This document shows positions 1-7,268 of a DNA stretch of 64,000 nucleotides, piece after piece (the first letter of the stretch is position 1; every line of letters begins with the position of its first letter). Origin of the DNA: Litoreibacter ascidiaceicola (GTDB lineage: Bacteria; Pseudomonadota; Alphaproteobacteria; Rhodobacterales; Rhodobacteraceae). The notes beneath the pieces were generated by a model. That model made no database searches. It worked only from the letters and a program-made list of their open reading frames with translations, and had not been told where the DNA came from. The DNA is taken from positions 248,001-312,000 of the forward strand of contig NZ_FQUV01000005.1 of the NCBI RefSeq assembly GCF_900129235.1, in the 5' to 3' direction. Position numbers and translations under genes: made by a program.

Positions 1-2
1 CC

Positions 3-377
3 ATGCGCATCGCCATCCAAGGCGTCACGCCCGATGATCTGACGGCCTATCCCGAGATCACCGTGATCTCCAACGAAGGCGGCATCATCATCGCCGAAGC
101 CCCCCGCTACCGCACCTTCACCAAACTCGTCGAAAAGCTCCTCTTCGACTACAGTCAGGCCCGCATCTTGGAAATCGCGGGCAATGACGACATCCTTATC
201 AGCCTCGACGCCCGCGCAAATCCTGTGCTCCGTGACGATCTGAACGTGCTGTCCATCACCAATCGCGTTGGCTTTTACGAGCGAACCCGCGTGCTGGTTG
301 CGATGAAAGTCAACCAGTTGCATACGCTCACCCCCACATTGAAGCTGAGCGCGCTAGAGCACATATATGACTACTAG
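3..377 (+). CDS. hypothetical protein, 124 aa
   Basis: Small soluble protein of unknown function; no signal peptide or membrane segment is visible. The sequence is mixed alpha/beta in character and contains a stretch rich in beta-branched residues near residues 18-32. The ATG lies two bases from the window edge, so an upstream start or upstream operon partner cannot be excluded. Its TAG stop is followed at once by the ATG of the next small gene, so the two are probably co-transcribed. Codon use looks like the high-GC flanking genes. I do not recognise the family. Confidence 0.6.
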   Translation: MRIAIQGVTPDDLTAYPEITVISNEGGIIIAEAPRYRTFTKLVEKLLFDYSQARILEIAGNDDILISLDARANPVLRDDLNVLSITNRVGFYERTRVLVAMKVNQLHTLTPTLKLSALEHIYDY

Positions 378-638
378 ATGCGCCCGTTCCTGATCATATG
401 CACCCTCGCCGTCGCATGGGTCGCCTTGGCCCTCGGCGCCATGCTCACGGGCACAATCGCCACGGCGGCGGTCCCCAAAGGCACCCGCATCCCCGCGAAT
501 GTCGCGATCATCGGCACCGCCCCCGGCTTGCTCATTCTACGCAGCGATGATCCGGACTACGTGAGCAAACTATACCAGGCAGGCGCGGCCTTCGTGTTGC
601 CCGCCCGTCGCAAGACCTGCCTCGAGCTGCAACGCTGA
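378..638 (+). CDS. small exported or membrane-anchored hypothetical protein, 86 aa
   Basis: Begins directly after the stop of the preceding gene, which implies one transcript. Residues about 4-30 form a hydrophobic, alanine/leucine-rich segment after a short basic start (MRPF), so the protein is either secreted or anchored by one helix. The remaining ~55 residues are soluble and carry a single cysteine near the C-terminus. No recognisable domain. The pairing with the 124-aa upstream protein suggests a shared but unknown role. Confidence 0.6.
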   Translation: MRPFLIICTLAVAWVALALGAMLTGTIATAAVPKGTRIPANVAIIGTAPGLLILRSDDPDYVSKLYQAGAAFVLPARRKTCLELQR

Positions 639-689
639 AGACGCATGGCAAACCCCTGTTTCCATTTGGTCAAAAATACTCAAATTCCG

Positions 690-1310
690 TCAGCAGCCGA
701 AAAACCCGCAATCGCGATATTTCAGAACCGCTTCAAACGTCTTCGGCAAGGTGCCAGACGGCTGGATAATCTCCAGCGTCGGGATCACAAGCTCCACCGT
801 CGTGCCATCCGCAGAAATCGTCCCGTTGGAGCTTTCCACTTCCAGCGCGCGGAACCGCATGACAATCTCGGACCCTTCCAACCCACCGGTGATCATTCCG
901 AACATCGGGTTGCTGGCGTCAAGTTCGTCCGGCTTGCCTTCGATGTTTTCAAAGTCCAGCGGCAGGCTGATCTTCATCCGCTCGTCATCCAGCCGCACAA
1001 ACTCCATCTCGCCAAAGAACGGGTCTTCGGTTTTGGCCTTCTCGGCTTCCTTCATGGCGTCGTCGATGGTCATGGTCTCGGTGGTCCGGCAGGACACGCT
1101 TTCCGGTGTCTCAACCTTCTCGGAGTCCGGCGGGCAAAGCCCTGCCCCCTGCTCCCCCATCATCTGCATCATATCGAACAGCTGACGCCCCAGCACCATC
1201 GTGGTGTCGGCGGTAATGATCTCGTCCTCGCCGATCGTAACCTCGGATTCGACATCAAGACAGGCGGCCAGTGGCAACATCAAAATCAGGGCAAGTCGGT
1301 GTAGGCGCAT
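690..1310 (-). CDS. predicted outer-membrane or periplasmic lipoprotein, 206 aa
   Basis: The N-terminus is a type II signal peptide with basic residues (MRLHR), a hydrophobic core and the lipobox LAAC, so Cys17 would be lipidated and become residue 1 of the mature protein. The mature part is acidic and has a further cysteine pair at the very C-terminus (CGFFGC) plus two internal cysteines, compatible with disulfides in the periplasm. No enzyme motif is seen. It converges on the small plus-strand genes upstream and is followed, across a short gap, by the TPR gene on the same strand. Function unknown. Confidence 0.75.
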   Translation of the reverse strand: MRLHRLALILMLPLAACLDVESEVTIGEDEIITADTTMVLGRQLFDMMQMMGEQGAGLCPPDSEKVETPESVSCRTTETMTIDDAMKEAEKAKTEDPFFGEMEFVRLDDERMKISLPLDFENIEGKPDELDASNPMFGMITGGLEGSEIVMRFRALEVESSNGTISADGTTVELVIPTLEIIQPSGTLPKTFEAVLKYRDCGFFGC

Positions 1311-1400
1311 TGTGAAACTCCAAAAAACAATGCGGCCAGTTTGCCCGACATTAAGCCCGTTGAAAAGAACGTGCGTGAAGGCGGCCTGCAGCGACGCAAA

Positions 1401-2672
1401 TCAAAGCCCGAGGACCGCGTTGCCAATCGCGGCCTGGGGGCGGTGCATGGCCAATTGCCGGCGCGCTTCGTCGTGACGTCCCAGTCGCAGTAAGACCCCG
1501 ATCGACGCATATTCAATCAGATCGCGTTGCGCACGACTTCCCCCCAGCCGCGCATGATCCCACATCGCCTTGGTCAAATAGTCGTTCGCCGTAGACCAGT
1601 TCTGATCCGCAATAGCCCTGAACGCCTCCGCCAGATAGCGCACTATATCTGCGGCGGGGCCCTTGGCGCCGATAATGATGCGCTCTAGCGCCTCTGACCG
1701 TCCGGCCATCGCGTAGGCAAGTGCCGCGTGTGCATCCGCGAACCCCAACCGCGGTTGTGGGAATTTCGCGGCGGCATAGTCACAAACGACCTGCCAGCGC
1801 CTCTTAGGAACCTCGACGCCCGACAGTTCGGCGCGGTAGAGGACGGCGGCCAGATCAACCATCACGTTGAGTGGAGGCCCCCACGCCCCGCTGGGGTCGA
1901 TATCGCGGTCTACCACCCGCCACATCTCATCTGTGTCACCGCGCGCCAACGCCCACAGCGCGATGTGCCACGCGATATGGCAGTGCATTTGCCCCTCTTT
2001 CTCGTAAGAGCTTTGCCAGTCGGTGATAAACACATATCCGGCGTCGGTTTGGCCGGTCTCATAGTAAAGATGAGACCGGAAATGGGCACCATGAGCATTT
2101 CGCGGATTCGCCGTCAGGGATTTGTCGATGCTGATCTCTGCGCGATCAAACTGCCCCACCTCAACCTGTGCAAAGCCCAAAAGACCTTGAAACCACCAAT
2201 CGTCGCCGTAATGCGGCGCTAGAATTTCCGCCATTGCAAGGTTGTCCGCCTCCCGCCCGGGCTGTCCGCTGAACCCGATCAAACTCAGAACGCCAAGGCA
2301 GGCCTGTGCGACAAGCACGTCGCGGGGATAGTCGCGCAGTTGCTCGCGGGCGGCATCGTAGGCGGCGGTGCTTCGGCCCGCGACCAATAACCCGACGATA
2401 TGGATCTGCCGTTGCTCGCGGTCGGTCAACGGCCTGCCGCACTTCTGTGCCGCATCTAGGGCCGCGCGTGCGCCTTCAACGTTTCCAATAAGCTGACGGT
2501 AGCGGGCCAGAACCGCGTAAGGCAGGGCAAAATCGGGGTCTTCGCGGTTGGCCAAAGTGAGTGCGGCTTCCACCCCGGTTCCGGCACCAAGGAACAGATC
2601 AAGCCCTGAAACATACGCGTCCCGCGCAGCTTGGGAATCGGTAGACACTGGGTTTTCGTAGCGGTCCTTCAT
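1401..2672 (-). CDS. tetratricopeptide-repeat protein, 423 aa
   Basis: All-helical protein with TPR-like repeats: alternating small/large hydrophobic positions and motifs such as FALPYAVLARYRQLIG, VLVAQACLGVLSL and WWFQGLLGFAQVEVGQFDRA. It resembles the cytoplasmic 'tetratricopeptide repeat protein 38'-type family, which has a similar length and the NPRNAHGAHFRSHLYYETGQ type of histidine-containing segment; that assignment is tentative. I chose the ATG at 2672 rather than the longer frame, because the 41 residues upstream are Arg/Cys/Trp-rich and do not look like protein. No signal peptide. Probable role in protein-protein contact; partner unknown. Confidence 0.75.
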   Translation of the reverse strand: MKDRYENPVSTDSQAARDAYVSGLDLFLGAGTGVEAALTLANREDPDFALPYAVLARYRQLIGNVEGARAALDAAQKCGRPLTDREQRQIHIVGLLVAGRSTAAYDAAREQLRDYPRDVLVAQACLGVLSLIGFSGQPGREADNLAMAEILAPHYGDDWWFQGLLGFAQVEVGQFDRAEISIDKSLTANPRNAHGAHFRSHLYYETGQTDAGYVFITDWQSSYEKEGQMHCHIAWHIALWALARGDTDEMWRVVDRDIDPSGAWGPPLNVMVDLAAVLYRAELSGVEVPKRRWQVVCDYAAAKFPQPRLGFADAHAALAYAMAGRSEALERIIIGAKGPAADIVRYLAEAFRAIADQNWSTANDYLTKAMWDHARLGGSRAQRDLIEYASIGVLLRLGRHDEARRQLAMHRPQAAIGNAVLGL

Positions 2673-2762
2673 TGGGTGTACCTTCGCTGGACGCCGCCAA
2701 GATACATTAAAACGCGCGATTTGTCTGCCCAGCGACTTACACCATCCAAGGCTCCTGCAACG

Positions 2763-2792
2763 GAAAAGGCCCCGGCATTTCTGCCGAGGCCT
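2763..2792 (-). terminator. rho-independent terminator of typA
   Basis: An 11-bp stem (2767-2777 with 2782-2792, one C/A mismatch) closes a TTTC loop. On the minus strand it is followed by TTTT. It sits 24 bases past the typA stop, as expected for termination of the minus-strand typA transcript. Confidence 0.7.
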
Positions 2793-2815
2793 CACATCAA
2801 GTTATCGGAGTGACC

Positions 2816-4633
2816 TTAAGCCGAGCGCGACGCGCGTTTGCGCTCGTGCGGGTCAAGGTGACGCTTGCGCAGACGGATGGCGTTCGGGGTGACCTCGACC
2901 AGTTCGTCATTGTCGATATAGGCAATCGCCTCTTCCAGCGACATGCGCACTGGTGTGGTCAGACGCACCGCTTCGTCAGTGCCGGAGGCCCGCACGTTGG
3001 TCAGCTTCTTGCCTTTCAGCGGGTTCACTTCCAGATCGTTCTCACGGGAATGCTCCCCGATGATCATGCCCTGATACAGCGCTTCTTGCGCGCCGATGAA
3101 GAACTTGCCACGGTCTTCAAGGTTGAAGATCGCATAGGCCACGGACACGCCGCTTTCCATCGAGATCAGAACCCCTGCACGACGGCCCGGAATTTCGCCC
3201 TTATGCGGCGCCCATTCGTGAAACACGCGGTTCAGAACGCCTGTCCCGCGCGTGTCGGTCAGAAATTCCCCGTGGTAGCCGATCAGGCCACGCGACGGCA
3301 CATGCGCGATAATGCGGGTCTTGCCGGCACCGGCAGGCTTCATCTCGGTCAGATCGCCTTTGCGAACGCCGGTCAGCTTTTCGATCACAACGCCCGAATA
3401 TTCGTCATCCACGTCGACAGTGACTTCCTCGATTGGCTCGTGGCGCACGCCGTCAATTTCTTGAAACAGAACCTGCGGGCGGGAGATCGACAACTCAAAC
3501 CCTTCGCGACGCATGTTCTCGATCAGAACGCCCATCTGCAATTCGCCACGACCGGCAACCTCGAAAGCGTCGCCACCGGGGGTGTCGCTGATCTTGATGG
3601 CGACATTGGACTCGGCTTCCTTCATCAGGCGGTCACGAATAACGCGTGACTGCACTTTCTTGCCGTCCTTGCCCGCCAGCGGGCTGTCATTGATCCCGAA
3701 GGTCACGGTAATGGTTGGCGGATCAATCGGCTGCGCAGGGATCGCTTCGCTCACTTCCACAGCGCAAAGCGTATCCGCCACGGTTGCCTTGGTCATACCG
3801 GCCAGCGAGACGATGTCACCGGCTTCAGCCACGTCGATAGGCTCTTGAGTCAAACCGCGCGCTGCCAGAATTTTTGTGGCGCGGAACTGCTCGACCTTGG
3901 TGCCGTCCAGCGACATTGCCTTAACAGTCTCACCGACTTTCAACGTGCCGGTTTCGACACGACCCGTCAGAAGACGGCCAATAAACGGATCGGCGCCCAA
4001 GGTGGTCGCCAGCATGCTGAACGGCTTGTCACGGTTTGCGACCTGCGCAGGGGCAGGCACATGCTCGACAATCAGGTCCATCAGGGCCGACAGGTCTTTG
4101 CGCGGGCCATCCAGCTCCATGTCAGCCCAGCCCGACCGGCCAGAGGCATACATCGACGGAAAGTCCAACTGATCGTCAGTCGCACCAAGGTTCGCGAACA
4201 GATCAAAACACTCGTCCAAAGCACGGTCAGGCTCGGCATCGCCCTTGTCTACTTTGTTCAAGACCACAATCGGACGCAGACCCAAGGCCAGCGCTTTTGA
4301 GGTTACGAATTTGGTCTGGGGCATCGGGCCTTCAGCCGCATCGACCAGCAGCACAACGCCGTCCACCATGGACAGGATGCGCTCCACCTCGCCGCCGAAA
4401 TCCGCGTGGCCAGGGGTGTCGACGATGTTCATACGAATGCCTTTCCACTCAACCGAGGTGGCTTTGGCAAGAATCGTAATCCCGCGCTCGCGTTCCAGAT
4501 CATTGCTGTCCATGGCGCGTTCGGCCACAGCCTGGTTCGCGCGGAAAGAGCCGGATTGCTTAAGCATTTCATCCACGAGCGTCGTTTTGCCGTGGTCAAC
4601 GTGAGCGATAATCGCAATATTGCGAAGGTCCAT
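2816..4633 (-). CDS. typA: translational GTPase TypA/BipA
   Basis: Ribosome-binding GTPase of the EF-G family that acts in 50S assembly, stress and low-temperature growth. The 605-aa length is normal. G1 is AHVDHGKTT (residues 10-18), the G3 DTPGHADF and G4 NKVD motifs are intact, and the C-terminus holds the TypA-specific domain ([18 protein letters not shown]). The ATG has AAGG about 8 bases upstream on the minus strand. It is monocistronic: a terminator follows and the upstream gene is across a 139-bp gap. Sequence is typical of the chromosomal backbone and marks the left edge of the lower-GC iodate-reductase island. Confidence 0.97.
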   Translation of the reverse strand: MDLRNIAIIAHVDHGKTTLVDEMLKQSGSFRANQAVAERAMDSNDLERERGITILAKATSVEWKGIRMNIVDTPGHADFGGEVERILSMVDGVVLLVDAAEGPMPQTKFVTSKALALGLRPIVVLNKVDKGDAEPDRALDECFDLFANLGATDDQLDFPSMYASGRSGWADMELDGPRKDLSALMDLIVEHVPAPAQVANRDKPFSMLATTLGADPFIGRLLTGRVETGTLKVGETVKAMSLDGTKVEQFRATKILAARGLTQEPIDVAEAGDIVSLAGMTKATVADTLCAVEVSEAIPAQPIDPPTITVTFGINDSPLAGKDGKKVQSRVIRDRLMKEAESNVAIKISDTPGGDAFEVAGRGELQMGVLIENMRREGFELSISRPQVLFQEIDGVRHEPIEEVTVDVDDEYSGVVIEKLTGVRKGDLTEMKPAGAGKTRIIAHVPSRGLIGYHGEFLTDTRGTGVLNRVFHEWAPHKGEIPGRRAGVLISMESGVSVAYAIFNLEDRGKFFIGAQEALYQGMIIGEHSRENDLEVNPLKGKKLTNVRASGTDEAVRLTTPVRMSLEEAIAYIDNDELVEVTPNAIRLRKRHLDPHERKRASRSA

Positions 4634-4772
4634 TAGACTAACCTTGTAAGGAGTGTTTGCGCGCGACCTATCGCACTAAGGGCGCAATGGCTAGTAAAAA
4701 GGGGGATCAAGACACAAGCAGAGCACATGCCGGCCGGGTTGCAGTGTGCAGTTAGTGTTGAAAGGTCGGATT

Positions 4773-5009
4773 TTAGAAGCGGCTGGAAGCCCGAAGCGGA
4801 CATTCAAGGATATAGCCTAGAACGCGGCGCTGTTCGTCGCGTATCTGTTCAGCAAGGCCTAATAGTGCTTGATTGCTTAGGCCATTCTTGCCTAATTCAA
4901 CGTAGAACAATCCAGTGTCGTGGCCAAAGAATTGATCAGTATCAAAGAGAAGAAAGTCATCGGAAGGAACTGGCAGGCATTCTTGTGTGAAGGCCGTTAC
5001 ATTTTTCAT
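4773..5009 (-). CDS. small hypothetical protein, 78 aa
   Basis: Low-GC small frame on the minus strand, with balanced protein-like composition: an acidic aromatic segment (DDFLLFDTDQFFGHDTGLFYVEL) written here as motifs DDFLLFDTDQ and TGLFYVEL, then an amphipathic helix around LSNQALLGLAEQIRDEQRR. A weak GGA lies about 6 bases upstream of the ATG. An opposite-strand frame over the same bases is less protein-like. It sits between typA and the HEAT-repeat gene of the idr cluster and could be part of the imported segment. Function unknown; the gene itself is moderately supported. Confidence 0.45.
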   Translation of the reverse strand: MKNVTAFTQECLPVPSDDFLLFDTDQFFGHDTGLFYVELGKNGLSNQALLGLAEQIRDEQRRVLGYILECPLRASSRF

Positions 5010-5053
5010 TCATGTCCAATCAGCACAAAATCCTCTAACCTTGTTCGCCTAGG

Positions 5054-7198
5054 CTAGCCGTAGACTGGCCTTGATCGCGCCACTGCTTCGAGAAGCACAT
5101 GGGCTCGTTTTGGCGAGATTTCAGTCTCTGCTAGAGCTTGAATGCTGAGAGTCAGAATTTCGTCGGATTTGCTGCAAGCATCCGCCAAAGTGTCGATGCG
5201 CTCTGCTTTCACCAAGGTGTCAAACACTAATGCAGCAAGACCGGTATCTTTCGACGCCAGAATTCTTTCGAGCGCGGCCACTCGCACGACCAATGTTGAA
5301 TCACTTAGCGCTGTTATTGCCTCACCATCGGATGAGCAATGGCGCAAGGCAATTGCGCGCACAAGGGCATCCGGGTCCAACAATGCGCCCCTGAGCGCAT
5401 GTGTGGTTTCCGGGGTCATCGCCAGAATATTTGCGGTAGCGGATCGAATGGCTGGATTTTCATCTGTAAGCCCAACCTCGATGTCGACCTCAGGTTGAGC
5501 GTTGAGTAGGCCCGCCTCTGCCCGCTGTTCAAGAGCGCGCCAAGCAGCGAGACGAAGGGCGTCATCTTCGCTTTCGCATGCGTCGAAAACGGCCGTTTCG
5601 ATTGCCCGATCATTTGCGCGGCCAGCGATGCCAAGCGCGACCACACGCAGGTCGTCGGCAATAGCGTCTGGACCTTCGACGGGTCGGCGATGTTTGCGTT
5701 TGGCACCGGATTCTTCGGGCGTGTCTTCAGCAAGCTCTGCTTCCACGAACTGCGATTCCTCGCTTTGAAGCGCAGACAGAGTCGACTGCGCTGAATCGAC
5801 CCCTTCACCCTTCTCTACTTCAACGATTTTTCCGTCACGCGAAATTTTGACATGTCCGCGAGGCGGAGTGTCAATCTTGGACATCGCTAGATCGGAGCCG
5901 TCTTCATCCACATGCGTCACAATCGCTTTGTCTGGGGACAACAATGTGCCGTCGATAGACATGGCCAATGCGTGGCCCGCAGATGAATCGCCGTCGTTGC
6001 ACCGTTCCACCAATCGCGTCAGCGCAACCGTGCGAACTTGCTGAGTTTCATTGCTCAACAACGCGACCAGACGCTCGGTCGACGATGCGTCGTTGAGGTG
6101 TGCCAATGATGAGACGGCGGCAAGCCGCGCCTCCAGCGGGCGCGTGGTATCGCGGACCAAATCCAACAACGGCTCCAAAGCCATTTCGGGAGCGAGGCGT
6201 GGCAAGATTCGTGCCGCGGCAGTGGCCAAGCTGGACTTGCTGATGGAGACCCATGCTAAAACGTTAGCTATCAAACTGGCGTGAAGTTCGACATCAAGCG
6301 GTAATTGCACTTGATCCAGCGCTGCGGCTTGCACCAACTCGCTTGGATCCGAGAGTGATTTGACCACAATATCGGGGCGAGCCGCGGCAAAATGAGACAA
6401 CGCCTCACATCGCAAATTTTCGTCCGGATCGTGCAGCGTCAATGCCTCAACGCGATCATCATCATTCTTCAGTAGTGGCAAGGCTAAACGCCTAACATCA
6501 GCAGCACTGTCCTTTACAATGACGTCAAGGTAATCGTGCAGGAGCTCCGAGCGCATGTTGGCCAAAGCCTCAAGTGCACGTTTGCGTCCGAGGCCTGTTT
6601 CCGTTTGCGCAATAGACAATAGCCAAACGGCTCCATCACTGCCCATAGCTGCCAGGGCGGCAAATACAGGGCCATCTAAGACTTGACCCTCTTCATCGTC
6701 GCGTGCGGCGAGGATGTCCTGAATGCTGCCCTTGGCATTCATTTCGCCCAATGCCTTGATCACCGCAACCTGCACATCCAGCCAATCATCCCAAGCATCA
6801 CTGTCGTCTTCCCATGCCACGTCATCGCTGGCGCGTGAGGCTACAAGTTGGCGAAATATCGGGATCGACGCTGCGTCATTTAGCTTGGCCAAGGCCTGAA
6901 TGGCTGCATGTTTGACTTCGCGCACGGGGTCTCCGCATAAGGATAGACGCAAGGTGTCTACCTCTTCCGGCTTGCCGCACAGCACCAAGGCGTCCATCGC
7001 ATCCGTGCGCACGTCCGGGTCTTCGTCCAGCAGGCTGGCCAAAAGGGCATCGTGCACCCGATTGTCGTGAAGCCCAATGGCGGCAACTGCACGGACGGCG
7101 CCGGTGCGGATAACCTCGTTGCCATTGGATAGGTGCTCCAAGATTAAACGAATTGGGTCGAGATGATCTGTGGCGGGTATGGCGCTGTTGCCCAACAT
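5054..7198 (-). CDS. large HEAT-repeat protein downstream of the iodate reductase genes, 714 aa
   Basis: Two HEAT solenoids, roughly residues 10-430 and 530-714, are separated by an acidic, low-complexity linker of ~100 residues containing EEKSGAKRKHRR-like charge switches (seen as EESGAKRKHRRPVEGP). Repeats of the form 'DPVREVKHAAIQALAKL' recur about every 31 residues. There is no signal peptide, so the protein should be cytoplasmic. I chose ATG 7198 because AGGAG lies 6 bases upstream; the longer frame would start inside the idrA stop region. It is the last gene of the P1-P2-B-A series, 70 bp after idrA. By position it may be a folding, cofactor-insertion or export-control factor for the molybdoenzyme, but this is inference from context only. 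Confidence 0.85.
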   Translation of the reverse strand: MLGNSAIPATDHLDPIRLILEHLSNGNEVIRTGAVRAVAAIGLHDNRVHDALLASLLDEDPDVRTDAMDALVLCGKPEEVDTLRLSLCGDPVREVKHAAIQALAKLNDAASIPIFRQLVASRASDDVAWEDDSDAWDDWLDVQVAVIKALGEMNAKGSIQDILAARDDEEGQVLDGPVFAALAAMGSDGAVWLLSIAQTETGLGRKRALEALANMRSELLHDYLDVIVKDSAADVRRLALPLLKNDDDRVEALTLHDPDENLRCEALSHFAAARPDIVVKSLSDPSELVQAAALDQVQLPLDVELHASLIANVLAWVSISKSSLATAAARILPRLAPEMALEPLLDLVRDTTRPLEARLAAVSSLAHLNDASSTERLVALLSNETQQVRTVALTRLVERCNDGDSSAGHALAMSIDGTLLSPDKAIVTHVDEDGSDLAMSKIDTPPRGHVKISRDGKIVEVEKGEGVDSAQSTLSALQSEESQFVEAELAEDTPEESGAKRKHRRPVEGPDAIADDLRVVALGIAGRANDRAIETAVFDACESEDDALRLAAWRALEQRAEAGLLNAQPEVDIEVGLTDENPAIRSATANILAMTPETTHALRGALLDPDALVRAIALRHCSSDGEAITALSDSTLVVRVAALERILASKDTGLAALVFDTLVKAERIDTLADACSKSDEILTLSIQALAETEISPKRAHVLLEAVARSRPVYG

Positions 7199-7228
7199 GA
7201 ACGGCTCCTGTCTGCGATTATATTTTGG

Positions 7229-7257
7229 TCTGTCCGGCCTTGGTCGAGCCGGACAGA
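7229..7257 (-). other. intercistronic RNA hairpin between idrA and the HEAT gene
   Basis: A perfect 10-bp stem (7229-7238 with 7248-7257) encloses a 9-nt loop in the 70-bp idrA-HEAT gap. No U-run follows on the minus strand, so it is not a classical terminator; an mRNA-stabilising or processing stem that sets different levels of the two genes is more likely. Confidence 0.55.
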
Positions 7258-7268
7258 TGCCGCGCAAC

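Noticed and set aside
645-1304. 219-aa His/Arg-rich plus-strand frame
   Set aside because: Antisense shadow of the lipoprotein gene, which has a lipobox and normal composition.
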